A stretch of DNA of 64,000 nt. It comes from JACVRW01 sp963825345. Its GTDB lineage: Bacteria; Actinomycetota; Thermoleophilia; Solirubrobacterales; Thermoleophilaceae. The position numbers and the translations under genes were made by a program. This document shows positions 34,388 to 44,159 of the stretch, one piece after another. The notes under the pieces are model-generated. The model saw only the letters and a program-made list of their open reading frames with translations. It did no database searches and was not told the DNA's origin. Within the stretch, counting starts at the first letter, position 1. Every line of letters starts with the position of its first letter. The stretch spans positions 124,001-188,000 of the forward strand of contig CAWGSQ010000001.1 in assembly GCA_963825345.1 (NCBI GenBank), written 5' to 3'.

Positions 34388-35335
34388 ATGGGCCGCTTCA
34401 TCTTCCGCCGGCTGCTCCAGATGGTGTTCGTGCTGTGGGCCGTGTCGGTGCTCACCTTCTTCATCTTCCAGGTGATCCCGAACGGCGATCCGGCGGAGCG
34501 GATGGCCGGGAAGCAGCCGCGCGAGGCGCAGATTGCGGCTATCCGCGAGGAGTGGGGCTTCAACGACAACCTGATCGTGCAGTACCTAACAACCATGAAG
34601 AAGGTCATCAACGGCGACCTCATCTCGTACACCACGCAGCTGCCCGTGATGGACGAGATCATCAAGGGGCTGCCGCGGACGCTGGCGCTGGCGTTCGGAG
34701 CGGCGATCCTCTGGATGTTCGTCGCGATCTGCTTCGGCCTCTACAGCGCAATGAAGGCCGGCAAGTTCGCGGACCGCTTCCTCACGATCATCGCCCTGGT
34801 CGGCATCTCGATGCCGGTCTTCTGGATCGGTGCCCTGATGAACCACTACCTGGGCTACAAGCTCGGCTGGTTCCCGAACGGCGGGTACGTGGAGTTCACG
34901 GAGGACCCGGTCGACTGGGCCTACCACCTGATCCTGCCCTGGACAGCTCTGGCGATCCTGTTCATCGGGTTTTACTCGCGAGTGCTGAGATCGAACGTGC
35001 TCGACACGATCAACGAGGACTTCGTGCGAACGGCCCGGGCGAAGGGACTCTCCGAGCGGCAGATCATGGTCCGCCACGTCCTCCGCAACTCGATGATTCC
35101 GATCGTCACGCTTTGGGGCCTCGACTTCGGAGCGGTGGTGGGCGGCGGAGCCATCCTCACCGAGACGGTCTTCGACCTTCAGGGCGTCGGCCAGTACGCA
35201 GCCGAGGCGGTCGGCCAGCTGGACGTTCCGCCGGTGCTGGCCACCACGATGTTCGCCGCGTTCTTCATCGTGTTGCTCAACGCAGTCGTCGACATCTTGT
35301 ACGCCTACCTCGACCCACGGATCCGCCTGCAGTGA
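34388..35335 (+). CDS. Peptide ABC transporter permease (OppB/DppB type)
   Basis: 315 residues from ATG 34388. Six helices starting FRRLLQMVFVLWAVSVLTFF, with the EAA-like loop DFVRTARAKGLSERQIMVRH (about 215-235) that contacts the ATPases, and the late GGAILTETVFDLQGVGQYA typical of OppB. It forms the second channel half. It starts 3 bp after the OppC gene, and its stop overlaps the next ATPase by 4 bp. Confidence 0.94.
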   Translation: MGRFIFRRLLQMVFVLWAVSVLTFFIFQVIPNGDPAERMAGKQPREAQIAAIREEWGFNDNLIVQYLTTMKKVINGDLISYTTQLPVMDEIIKGLPRTLALAFGAAILWMFVAICFGLYSAMKAGKFADRFLTIIALVGISMPVFWIGALMNHYLGYKLGWFPNGGYVEFTEDPVDWAYHLILPWTALAILFIGFYSRVLRSNVLDTINEDFVRTARAKGLSERQIMVRHVLRNSMIPIVTLWGLDFGAVVGGGAILTETVFDLQGVGQYAAEAVGQLDVPPVLATTMFAAFFIVLLNAVVDILYAYLDPRIRLQ

Positions 35336-36405
35336 GCGCCGGTCCCGTGCCCACCGGCGATCCGCTCCTCACAGTCGAGGATCTGCGCGTGTCCTTCGCT
35401 ACCGAGGAGGGTGTGGTCCAGGCCGTGGACGGCGTGTCCCTCGAGCTCGCAGCCGGCGAGGTGCTCGCGGTGGTTGGCGAGTCCGGCTCCGGAAAGTCCG
35501 TGACGGCCATGACGCTGATGGGGCTCTCGCGCTCAACGAACGCGCGCTTTGAGGGCACAGCGCACTACAAGGGCACCGAGTTGATCGGCGCATCGGAGGA
35601 CCAGCTGCGGCGGATCCGCGGGGCGGAGATCGCGATGATCTTCCAGGACCCGATGACCTCGCTGAACCCGGTGATGAAGATCGGGCACCAGATCGTCGAG
35701 CAGATCCAGGAGCACGAGGCACTCCCCGACCAGCAGGCGCAGGAGCGTGCGATCGAGCTGCTCGAGAAGGTCGGGATCCCGCGCGCGCGGGAGCGGATCG
35801 ACAACTACCCGTTCGAGTTCTCGGGCGGCATGCGCCAGCGTGTGATGATCGCCCTGGCACTGTCCTGCAACCCAAGCGTGCTGATCGCGGACGAGCCCAC
35901 CACGGCGCTCGACGTGACGATCCAGGCGCAGATCTTGCTGCGCATGCGCGAGCTGCGCGACGAGACCGGCGCGGCGATCATCCTCGTGACCCACGACCTC
36001 GGCGTAGTGGCCGACATCGCGGACCGCATCGCCGTGATGTACGCGGGCCGGATAGTTGAGCACGGCACGCTCGACGAGATCTTCTACGACCCGCAGCACC
36101 CCTACACGTGGGGCCTGCTCGGGTCGATCGCCCGGATCGACCGCCCGCGCCCCGAGCGGCTGCCGGCGATCGCCGGGCTGCCGCCGTCGCTCGCGGACAG
36201 GCCGACCGGCTGCCACTTCCGCCCCCGCTGCCCGCATGAGTTCTCGAAGTGCATCGAGGTGCCGCCGCTCGAGGCGCGCCTCGAGGCCAATGCGGACCAC
36301 ACCGACCGTTGCTGGCTTAGCCCAGAGCAGAAGAAGGACCTGCGCGAGGTGAGGCCTGGGGAGATCGGCCTGGCGGCGAAGTCCACCGGGGTCGACGCCG
36401 CGTGA
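35332..36405 (+). CDS. Peptide ABC transporter ATP-binding protein (OppD/DppD type)
   Basis: 357 residues from GTG 35332, overlapping the permease stop (the frame is open far upstream but this overlap and the domain start fix it). Walker A GESGSGKSV, Q-loop MIFQDPMTSLNP, signature FSGGMRQRV, Walker B VLIADEPTTALDV, H-loop LVTHDLG. The C-terminal oligopeptide-transport extension has a Cys-rich motif (CHFRPRCPHEFSKC) that may bind an iron-sulfur cluster, as described for Dpp/Opp ATPases. Confidence 0.95.
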   Translation: MSAGPVPTGDPLLTVEDLRVSFATEEGVVQAVDGVSLELAAGEVLAVVGESGSGKSVTAMTLMGLSRSTNARFEGTAHYKGTELIGASEDQLRRIRGAEIAMIFQDPMTSLNPVMKIGHQIVEQIQEHEALPDQQAQERAIELLEKVGIPRARERIDNYPFEFSGGMRQRVMIALALSCNPSVLIADEPTTALDVTIQAQILLRMRELRDETGAAIILVTHDLGVVADIADRIAVMYAGRIVEHGTLDEIFYDPQHPYTWGLLGSIARIDRPRPERLPAIAGLPPSLADRPTGCHFRPRCPHEFSKCIEVPPLEARLEANADHTDRCWLSPEQKKDLREVRPGEIGLAAKSTGVDAA

Positions 36406-37532
36406 GCACGGCGCAGGAGACCGGCGCCGCAGAGCAGCAGCCGTCCAACGGTGCGCCGCTCATCGACATCGAGCACCTGAAGGTCTTCTTCCCGATCAAG
36501 CAGGGCTACGTCGTGGAACGCGAGGTGGCGCGCGTGCACGCCGTGAACGACGTGACGCTCTCGATCTCCGAGGGCGAGACGGTCGGGCTGGTGGGGGAGT
36601 CCGGTTGCGGGAAGACGACGATGTCCCGGGCGATCATGCGCCTGATTGACACGACCGCGGGGCACCTCCGGTTCCGCGGCGACGACATCACGCACGCCGG
36701 CCGCAAGCAGCTCGAGCCGCTGCGGCGCCAGATGCAGATGGTCTTCCAGGACCCATTTGCATCGCTGAACCCTCGCAAGCGCGTGGTTCAGATCATCGGA
36801 CAGCCACTTCACCTGCACGGCACGCCGCGTGACAAGGTCGAGGACCGCGTACGCGAACTGCTGCGCCTGGTTGGCCTCCATCCCGAGCACCTGAACCGCT
36901 ACCCGCACGAGTTCTCGGGCGGGCAGCGCCAGCGCATCGGGGTGGCACGAGCGCTCGCGCTCGAGCCGCGCCTGATCGTGCTCGACGAGCCCGTGTCGGC
37001 GCTCGACGTCTCGGTGCAGGCCCAGATCATCAACCTGCTCGACGACCTCCAGGACGAGTTCAACCTCACCTACATGTTCGTGGCGCACGATCTGTCGGTG
37101 GTCCGGCACGTGTCCGACCGCATCGCAGTGATGTACCTCGGCAAGCTGATGGAGGTCTCACCGTCGGAGGAGCTCTACACCAAGCCGGTCCACCCGTACA
37201 CGTTCGCGCTCCTCTCGGCGATCCCGATCCCGGATCCGCAGGAGAACCGCGACCGCGAGCGGATCGTGGTGAGCGGCGAGCCGCCCAACCCGATCGACCC
37301 GCCGAGCGGCTGCGTCTTCCATCCACGCTGCCCGCGCGCAACGGACATCTGCAAGGAGATCGAGCCGCCGCTGACGCGCTATCCCAGCGGCCACGTGGCG
37401 GCCTGCCACCACCCGCTGAACGTCTCCGCCGAGGAGATCAAGGGCGCGGTCAAGGACCCCGCCAGCCCGCTGACTGCGGGCGACGAACTCCCCTCGCCGT
37501 CTGAGGCGAGCAGCTCAGCGCCGAACGCCTGA
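36402..37532 (+). CDS. Peptide ABC transporter ATP-binding protein (OppF/DppF type)
   Basis: 376 residues from GTG 36402 (GTGA overlap). Walker A GESGCGKTT, MVFQDPFASLNPRK, signature FSGGQRQRIG, Walker B LIVLDEPVSALDVS, H-loop FVAHDLS. The C-terminal oligo_HPY region is FHPRCPRATDIC. With the preceding OppD-like gene it forms the ATPase heterodimer. It is the last gene of the operon. Confidence 0.95.
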   Translation: MSTAQETGAAEQQPSNGAPLIDIEHLKVFFPIKQGYVVEREVARVHAVNDVTLSISEGETVGLVGESGCGKTTMSRAIMRLIDTTAGHLRFRGDDITHAGRKQLEPLRRQMQMVFQDPFASLNPRKRVVQIIGQPLHLHGTPRDKVEDRVRELLRLVGLHPEHLNRYPHEFSGGQRQRIGVARALALEPRLIVLDEPVSALDVSVQAQIINLLDDLQDEFNLTYMFVAHDLSVVRHVSDRIAVMYLGKLMEVSPSEELYTKPVHPYTFALLSAIPIPDPQENRDRERIVVSGEPPNPIDPPSGCVFHPRCPRATDICKEIEPPLTRYPSGHVAACHHPLNVSAEEIKGAVKDPASPLTAGDELPSPSEASSSAPNA

Positions 37533-37556
37533 GCCCGCAAACCCGCGCGCAAACAG

Positions 37557-37573
37557 CTAAACGCTGCGTTTAG
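37557..37573 (+). repeat. 17-bp perfect palindrome after the opp operon
   Basis: CTAAACGC-T-GCGTTTAG, an 8-bp inverted repeat with a 1-bp centre, in an AT-rich pocket that stands out from the GC-rich surroundings. It could be an operator. Confidence 0.5.
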
Positions 37574-37579
37574 AACAAC

Positions 37580-37601
37580 TTCTGCACAACTAATTGCAGA
37601 A
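37580..37601 (+). repeat. Inverted repeat TTCTGCA-N8-TGCAGAA
   Basis: A second perfect dyad 6 bp after the first palindrome, with 7-bp arms and an 8-bp spacer, about one helical turn and a half between arm centres. Possible binding site for a dimeric regulator. The rest of the 37602-37737 stretch shows no gene. Confidence 0.45.
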
Positions 37602-37737
37602 ATAGCTCGCATTCCGCCGACATATGTGCCAGGCTGCGCCTAGTTGCACATCTTCATGGACTGAATCCGTGCATCCTGGCTCAGGAAACGAAGGGAATCC
37701 CCGTATGTACTGGCGCCGCTAGCAGGAACTGAACTTC

Positions 37738-37779
37738 GGACGGGATCGCGATGCGCGTGGTCCCGTCCGTTTCTATTTT
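37738..37779 (+). terminator. Rho-independent terminator
   Basis: 8-bp stem GGACGGGA / TCCCGTCC with a 15-nt loop, followed by GTTTCTATTTT. It lies 205 bp after the opp operon and 34 bp before the MFS pseudogene. Confidence 0.8.
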
Positions 37780-37812
37780 CAGGCGTGGGTTTAGGCTCCG
37801 CAGGGGGAGCTG

Positions 37813-39099
37813 ATGCGGGAGATCCTTGAGCTCATCAAGCGCGAACGACGCGCGCGGCTGTTCTTCGTAGCGCTCGGTCAGTCTGCGCTGGGAACGGGGG
37901 CGGCGCTGGTCGCGCTCCTCGTGATCGCCTTTGAGCGCTTCGAGTCTCCATGGGCGATTGGGTTGGTCCTGCTCGCGGATGTGGTCCCGGGAATGCTCCT
38001 GGGGCCCTTGTTCGGCGCCGTGGCGGACCGCTGGTCCAGGCGCAGCTGCGTCATCGTCGCCGATGTCATTCGCGTCATCGCCTTCGCTGGTCTTGTCGTC
38101 GTCGACGATTTCACGCTGACCGTGGCTTTCGCTCTCGTGGCGGGGATCGGTACGGCGCTCTTTCAGCCAGCCAGCCTTGCGGCATTGCCAGGACTCGTCG
38201 AGCCTGCGCGGTTGCCAGCGGCCACGTCGCTCTACGGGGCACTGATGGACGTCGGCTTCGTGGCGGGGCCTGCCATCGCAGCCGGGTTCATGCTGGCTGG
38301 CGGGCCGGAGGCCGTCCTGGTGGCCAACGCCGTGACCTTCGGACTCTCCGCCGTTCTGCTCGCAAGCATCCACTTCGGCGATGTCCCCGCCCGCGCGGAC
38401 GAGGACGAGACGCGACCGTCACTCATTCGCGACGTCCGTGCTGGCCTCGCAGCGGCCGCTCGGATCCCCGGCCTGACGCTCCTTCTACTCGCCTCCGCGG
38501 GTGCGCTCTTCTTCGGTGGACTCTTTAATGTTGCCGAGCTGCTCCTGGCTACCGACGAGCTGGGCGCGAGTGAGGAAGGCTTCTCGACCTTGTTGCCATC
38601 TATGGCCTCGGCTTCATCGGCGGGTCAGTTGCAGGTGCCCGGGGAGGAGCGGTCCCGGTATTGCGGCGCAGGTACCTGGGGGGTCTGCTGCTTGCCGCGG
38701 TCGGAACAGCTGCGAGCGGCCTGGCCCCTGGCCCAGAGGTTGCCGCCATCTGCTTCATCGGCGCCGGCTATGGAGCAGGGCTGCTCTTGGTTCACGAGCG
38801 ATTGCTGATTCAGAAGCTCGTTCCGGATCACATGGGCGGAAGGATCTTCGGCATGAGAGACGCGTTGACCGCGTGGGCGTGGGCAATTGCGTTTGTTGCC
38901 GCACCCGTTCTGCTGAATTGGCTCGGAACAAGAGCGACGATCGTTCTCGCCGGAGTGCGGAGCCTTCGCGGTTTGGATCGTCGCCGCTCTGCTCCTACCG
39001 CGAATCGGCGACGGCATCACTCATCAGGATGAAGAGGATGAGGCGCTAGCTAGCGGTGTTGGCAGCGGGGATCTCGCGTGGCCGGGGCGCGCTGGCTAG
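37813..39099 (+). pseudogene. MFS efflux transporter, broken by two compensating frameshifts
   Basis: The intact frame from ATG 37813 encodes an MFS protein (about eight helices; ADVVPGMLLGPLFGAVADRW is the MFS loop-2-3 motif) until near 38592. There a one-base loss moves the coherent sequence into the next frame (AIYGLGFIGGSVAGARGG onward). Near 38959 a one-base gain returns to the first frame (VWIVAALLLPRIGDGITH), ending at TAG 39099. A macrolide/drug-efflux MFS of about 425 residues is implied. The end overlaps the convergent HD-GYP gene. Either a genuine pseudogene or sequence errors. An annotation by simple ORF calling would give 37813-38808. Confidence 0.75.
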
Positions 39100-40435
39100 C
39101 AGAGCCCTGACCTCGTCAGCTGCGGTAACCGGGACGCCCCGGCGCTGCACCACCGTCTCCACAGCAGCGACCACGCTGGGGTCGAACTGCGAACCGGAGT
39201 TGGCGTGAAGTTCTGCCATCGCCTCGTCAGTTGACATGGCGCCGCGGTACACGCGGTCAGTTGTCATTGCGTTGTACGCGTCGCAGCAGAAGACGATGCG
39301 CGACGCATACGGGATCTCTTTCGCCAGCAGACCGTCCGGGTAGCCGGCGCCATCCCAGCGCTCGTGACAGGAGCGGACGATTTCGCCTACGCGCCCGAGC
39401 AGCCCACCCACCCGATCGAGCATGAACTGGCCTTCGATCGTGTGTGTTTTGATGACCTCAAACTCGCCCTCCGTCAACGCGGCGGGCTTGTTCAAGATGT
39501 CCTTCGGGATCGCGATCTTGCCGACGTCATGGAGCATTGCCGCGAACTCGAGCTCCTGTCGATCTTGGTCCGGAACCCCCAGGTGATCCGCCACGGCGTT
39601 TACCAGTTCGACCACTGAACGGGAGTGCTCTGCCGTGTAGCGATCCTCAGACTCGATGACGTCGGAAAGCAACATCACGGTTCCGCGATACGCGCGCTGG
39701 AGCTCCAGAGCCTTGGTGTAGCGCTCGCGTCGATCGATCGAGAAGAGATGAAGCAGCCACACGAGCGGCGCAATCGCGAGGAGGTACAGCGGCTCGTCGA
39801 CGGCAGCGAGGGAGATGATGAACGCGATCGGGATAAACACGGCATCCACTCGCGCCGTCCCGGCGAATCCCTTGAGGCCCTCGCGGATTGGCAACCGATC
39901 GAGCAGCTGGTTGCGCACAAGGCCCCAGCAAAGGTCAGTCCCGAACTGGGCCACGGCAGCGATTGCGTAGATCCAGAGATAGGCGGTGTCGAGCGGTCCC
40001 GGGGCGAGGAGCGCCAAGACAAGCACCGGGCCGATACAGGGCCAAGAGTCGAGCAAAGCTGTTAATCCACCGCTCCCGATGCCAGGTGCCTCGTACGAAG
40101 TCAGGGAGAAGAGTCAGGAGACCGGCCGCTGCGACGAGGAGGGGGACAAACGGGAGCGGGCCGAGAAGCATCAGCGGAACGATGGCCAGTTGCTCCGGGG
40201 AGCCGAAGTATCCGCCGAACTCAAACCGGATCTGCAGGATCAGGGCGAACCCAGCAGACGAGAAGACCGTTAGGAACGGATCGACGTGTCGCTGGTCGGG
40301 TGCGAGAGCGGCAATCGCGACCGCGGCAGCGAGGAACGTGAGGGCTGAGAGGGTGGTAACGAGTCGCTCACGCGTCTCCATACGCGTAGCACGTCGTTGC
40401 CGAGCCTCCCCGACAAGTCTCTCGGCTAGGAGCAT
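39046..40435 (-). pseudogene. Membrane HD-GYP domain phosphodiesterase, split by one frameshift
   Basis: Two overlapping frames make one protein. From ATG 40435 the first frame encodes about 120 residues with hydrophobic segments, and loses sense near 40056-40070. The second frame continues the membrane region and carries a complete HD-GYP domain: LHDVGKIAIPKDILNKP, IKTHTIEGQFML, CHERWDGAGYPDGL, ending at 39046. HD-GYP proteins hydrolyse cyclic di-GMP, so this gene would connect with the c-di-GMP riboswitch at 58.6 kb. The catalytic part alone (39046-40056) is open from a TTG. The shift may be a real mutation or an error. Confidence 0.75.
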
Positions 40436-40622
40436 CTATCCGGCATCGTCGGCGTATATGCGCGCGAGTCGCGTGCCTGCACATGCAATGCACACCTTTG
40501 ACGCGGAAAGCTGCAAGCGTCCAGCAGCTTCTGTCAGAAACTGGACGGAAATTGCAGGCAGAGCGTGGTGCCATAGGACGTGCACCGGCCGGCCATGAGC
40601 GCGATCGACTTGCCGCGGTTGC

Positions 40623-41267
40623 TCAGTCCAACAGCCCGCGCCTGAAGGCCTCGGCCACCGCAGACGCTCGGTCGGACGCGCCGAGCTTGTCGTAGGTGTG
40701 GGCGAGATGGGTCTTGATCGTCGCGCCGCTGAGGAACAGCCGCTCTCCGATGCGCGCTGCCGACAAGCCCTCAGCAGCCAGGACCAGCACCTCATGCTCG
40801 CGCGGCGTCAGTGCCGCGCGGTTGGCGCGTCCGCTCGAGCGGATTTCTCGACCGAGGGCGGTCTGGATCTCAGGTGACAGGACGATCTCACCGCTTGCTG
40901 CGGCCGCAAGCGCATCGCAGATAGCCGAGCGCTCGGCGCGCTTCGAGAGGAAGCCGACCGCGCCTGCTTCGAGCGTGGAGTAGATCAGGGCGCTATCGAG
41001 GTAGGCCGACAGGAACACGACCTTCGTCGACGTGCCCGCGTTCCGCAGGCGCCGCAGCACCGTTGGCCCGTCCAAGTCCATCTTGACGTCGAGAAGCGCC
41101 ACATCCGGGAGCCGCTCAGAAATCAGCTCGAGCGCCCCCGCCCCGTCGTCCGCCTGCCCGACCAGCTCCAAGTCATCGCGGGCGTCGATCGCATTCACGA
41201 GGCCGTCCCGGTACAGCGGGTGGTCGTCGGCAAGGACGACGGTGATGCGCGGGTGATCTGTTGTCAT
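40623..41267 (-). CDS. LuxR/NarL-family response regulator
   Basis: 214 residues from ATG 41267 (ATGA overlap with the kinase stop). Receiver domain at about 8-120: acidic pair in VLADDHPLY, phospho-acceptor Asp in VALLDVKMDLDGPT, then VVFLSAY and the conserved Lys in GFLSKRAE. The C-terminal LuxR-type helix-turn-helix is LTPREHEVLVLAAEGLSAAR followed by GATIKTHLAHTYDKLGASDR. It is the cytosolic DNA-binding output of the coupled kinase. The 182-bp gap between its end and the HD-GYP start shows no gene or clear signal. Confidence 0.95.
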   Translation of the reverse strand: MTTDHPRITVVLADDHPLYRDGLVNAIDARDDLELVGQADDGAGALELISERLPDVALLDVKMDLDGPTVLRRLRNAGTSTKVVFLSAYLDSALIYSTLEAGAVGFLSKRAERSAICDALAAAASGEIVLSPEIQTALGREIRSSGRANRAALTPREHEVLVLAAEGLSAARIGERLFLSGATIKTHLAHTYDKLGASDRASAVAEAFRRGLLD

Positions 41268-42811
41268 GACGCGACCGCCGGCACCCACGCCTCGGGCTCC
41301 GGCGTGGCGTCGCGCGACACGGGGATCGTTGCGCAGACAACCGTCCCGGCGCCCGGGCGACTGTCGATTTCAAACGAGCCACCGAGCGCCTCGATTCGCT
41401 CCGAGGCTGATGCCAGACCGATGTGCCCATGCTCGAGAGCGGTGCGGAGGCCCAACTGCTCGAAGCCGCGTCCGTTGTCGGCGACCTCGAGCCGGACGGC
41501 ATCCGGCAAAGCGGTGACCGAGACGCTGACCTCGGATGCCTCGGAATGCGTGGCAGCGTTGGCAAGCAGCTCGCGGCAAACGGTGAAAACGAGCACATCC
41601 CGGTTCGACGCCACCGCCGGCTCCACGTTCACATGCGTCTGGAAGCCCACCCGCCGTGCGTGCCGCTCCGCGACGGCCTCCACCGCGGCGGCGAGTCCCA
41701 CGCGCTCGAGCACGGCAGGATGAAGTCCAAAGATCGCCTCGCGAAGCTGGTCGATCGTCGCGTCGAGCGCGCCCCGAGCGCGAGCGATGTCTGCCGGAGC
41801 GACGACGCTCTCGAGGTCCTGCCGGGCGGCGAGCAGATTCTGCATTGCATCGTCGTGCAGCGACTCAGCCAGCCGACGTCGCTCAGCCTCCTCGGCGGCG
41901 AGGATCTGTCCGACCAGGCGCCCTCGGCTCGCCGACAGCTCGGAGATCTGAGTCGCATGGTTGGCGAGGTCGTCGTGGAGAACCACCAGCTCTGCCGCGT
42001 GACTCTTCAGCGCGGCGGTGCGCTCGTACGACAGACGCAGTTCTCGGGCCAGGAAGATGAAGATCAGCTGGAGCGCCACGAGCACCACGACTGCGCCCAC
42101 ACGAGTGGTTCCGTAGATGTACGCCGTCAGGGCCGTGGCAAGAACAATGGGCGACTCCGCCGCGAGCTGAAGACGCCAGACGTTCCGTGCAGCATCCCGG
42201 ACGACCTCTCCATAGGCCAAGGCGCCGTAAGCGGCGTTGAGGAGAAAGCTCATGATGACGCCGAGCTCGTAGAGCATCACAACCAGGAGCGGGACACGCC
42301 AATCTCCAGCCGCGAGGCCTCCTTCGTCGATCACCCAGGAGGCCAGCAACGCCAGAGCGACCAGGTGCGTTGCGTAGTTGACGTAGTTCGCGACAGCGTC
42401 CCGCCAGGGGGTTCGCAAGCGTATTTCGACGATCAGCAGGGAGACGGCTGCGATCGAGACGGCGGGCGCGGCTCCCAGCAACACCGCGGCAAGGACATAT
42501 GGGGCGTTGACGGTGAACCACCAGGCGGTGCTGCCACCGTCGGCTGCGGCAATTCCCTTGATCCTCACCGACAGCATGTCGCTGGCGATGGCGAACGCAC
42601 CGAGCACGAACACGAGTTCCAGCGGCTGCCAGTCCGACGCCTCCGAGGTTGCGACAGCTACGAAAATCACACCGCACAGGACGACCGCGTTGATCGCTAG
42701 AGCCAGGCGGCGGCGTTTGTTCCAAGACCAAGAAGTCCTCGCCACGCGGGCCCCACTCTCGCCGACTTTCCCCCTTTTCGCCACAGCGTCCACCGATCGG
42801 ATTAATCCCAC
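41264..42811 (-). CDS. Membrane sensor histidine kinase (HisKA_3/NarX-like)
   Basis: 515 residues from GTG 42811; a shorter start near the RRRLALAINA segment is possible. About eight hydrophobic segments (roughly 35-265) form a membrane sensor, followed by a coiled-coil linker, the HisKA_3 dimerisation box EEAERRRLAESLHDDAMQN with the phospho-His, and an HATPase domain with ELLANAATHSEAS (N box) and VADNGRGFEQLG (G box). It autophosphorylates and passes phosphate to the response regulator. Stimulus unknown. Confidence 0.93.
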   Translation of the reverse strand: MGLIRSVDAVAKRGKVGESGARVARTSWSWNKRRRLALAINAVVLCGVIFVAVATSEASDWQPLELVFVLGAFAIASDMLSVRIKGIAAADGGSTAWWFTVNAPYVLAAVLLGAAPAVSIAAVSLLIVEIRLRTPWRDAVANYVNYATHLVALALLASWVIDEGGLAAGDWRVPLLVVMLYELGVIMSFLLNAAYGALAYGEVVRDAARNVWRLQLAAESPIVLATALTAYIYGTTRVGAVVVLVALQLIFIFLARELRLSYERTAALKSHAAELVVLHDDLANHATQISELSASRGRLVGQILAAEEAERRRLAESLHDDAMQNLLAARQDLESVVAPADIARARGALDATIDQLREAIFGLHPAVLERVGLAAAVEAVAERHARRVGFQTHVNVEPAVASNRDVLVFTVCRELLANAATHSEASEVSVSVTALPDAVRLEVADNGRGFEQLGLRTALEHGHIGLASASERIEALGGSFEIDSRPGAGTVVCATIPVSRDATPEPEAWVPAVAS

Positions 42812-42831
42812 GAGCTGATCGCTGGCTCACC

Positions 42832-42852
42832 GGGGGATGCGAAAAGTCCCCC
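42832..42852 (-). repeat. Inverted repeat upstream of the kinase gene
   Basis: GGGGGA-N9-TCCCCC, directly followed by a second small dyad (CCGAG/CTCGG). It lies between the divergent kinase and small secreted-protein genes, a plausible operator or leader hairpin. Confidence 0.35.
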
Positions 42853-42966
42853 GTCCGAGGGTTCGCTCGGGCGATGGGCGCGGTGCCGCCGAGCGTCGAG
42901 AGTCGTGCCCATGCCGGAGGACGGGGCACGGAGCTTTCAGACCACACACGGAAATGGAGGTCAGGG

Positions 42967-43176
42967 ATGACCCGTCCGCTTGCGCTAGCGCTGGTGCTCA
43001 GCATCGCATCGATGCTTGCGGTGGCGCCGGGCGCGGAGGCCAAGAAGCGTGTGCGCCACTCGCACGTGCCCGCCTGCGCGGCATTGGTCGGGGCGCCCTG
43101 TCAGGCGGCCCTGGACAACTGGCGACCGAGCGTCGCTTGGCTGCATTTTCTCAAGGAGATGAACAAATGGCATTGA
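42967..43176 (+). CDS. Small secreted protein of unknown function
   Basis: 69 residues from ATG 42967 with a GGAGG ribosome site 6 nt ahead. Signal peptide MTRPLALALVLSIASMLAVA, cleavage near GAEA (residue 24), leaving a 45-residue basic/aromatic peptide with two Cys (VPACAALVGAPCQAAL) and a Trp-rich end (MNKWH). It overlaps the next lipoprotein start by 10 bp, suggesting a two-gene unit. No family recognised. Confidence 0.55.
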   Translation: MTRPLALALVLSIASMLAVAPGAEAKKRVRHSHVPACAALVGAPCQAALDNWRPSVAWLHFLKEMNKWH

Positions 43177-43561
43177 AGTTGAAAGGGAAACTCAGCATGG
43201 TCGTGGCGGCGGTAGCAATCATGCTGCTCGCGGCGTGCGACACCCAGCCCGCAACTGACGTGACGTCGGCCGCGACGCTCAACGGAAAGGGCGCCTGCAC
43301 CCAGGGCGCGAGCGGCACCTGGGAGTATCAGGTCAAGGTGGATGACCCGTGGTCGGGCTATGCGGTGAGCGTCGGGCCGCGCACGAGTTCGGATTGCGGA
43401 ACACCGGCGAGGTCGCCTTCACGCAGGAGCCGCGCGCTCCCTTTACCCCAACGTCGCTACGTCTTCCGGCTCGTAAGCCGGTTAGTAACGGTCGGTGCAG
43501 ACCTGGGACGCGAGCGGCACGAACGGCGGCACCGCCTACGACAGCTTCCGCACGCAGTCGT
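43167..43561 (+). pseudogene. Decayed secreted lipoprotein gene
   Basis: ATG 43167 has an AGGAG site 8 nt ahead and a lipoprotein signal (MLLAACDTQ). The first about 60 codons read coherently (SAATLNGKGACTQGASGTWE). After that the sense moves between frames: NTGEVAFTQEP in one, QRRYVFRLVSRLVT in the first again, then QTWDASGTNGGTAYDSFRTQ in a third. These phrases fit a single secreted Fn3-like protein interrupted by at least three indels. Confidence 0.55.
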
Positions 43562-43689
43562 CTCGAGGGCGCCCTTCGGAGACGCGATCCGACGCGGCCA
43601 CGCGGCCGGGAAAGGAAAAAACGACGCCGCTTTCTTCCCTCCCTCACCTTGACGTACTCCGTGGCATACTCCCACTGAGTCTCTCTCGC

Positions 43690-44159
43690 TGTGAGACGTC
43701 CTCGGCAGACCGAAACTCTACGGTCGCCGGGACACGACCCCGACACAGGCGAGGCTTACCCAATCGCCGAGGCGGCCCGCAATTGCTCGCGGAGGCCCAC
43801 GGAGGTCGCGCGGGATGCAACCGCGCACGCCAAGCTCACGGCATCACTCTCTGGAAGACACACCTGATGGCGCCTTACAGGTATTGCAACGGCCAGATCA
43901 CGGGATGGAACGGCCGATCGCGTTGCCCTACCCACCTTTCCAGCGAGGCTCGCCTAGAGCTGCACGGAAACGGGCAAGGTGCTACAACTACTCGAGCGGA
44001 GGCAACCCTGAGCACTGGGTCGAGACCGGCCGCTATCAGATCCAGGGGCGGACCCGATCAGGGGTTCGTGGTTCCTCAAGCGGGCTGGTGCGCCACCAGC
44101 CAACTGAGCGCAAGCGGCGACAAGCCTTCACGGGAGGTGTGACCCAAGCCTTGGGCTAG
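43690..44159 (+). pseudogene. Decayed second secreted-protein gene
   Basis: Fragments in three frames read in order as one extracellular protein: HDPDTGEAYPIAEAARNC, then GITLWKTHLMAPYRYCNGQI, then YNYSSGGNPEHWVETGRYQI. The WKTH...YCNGQITGW pattern is typical of a family of exported actinobacterial proteins of unknown function. No intact start or frame remains. Confidence 0.45.
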
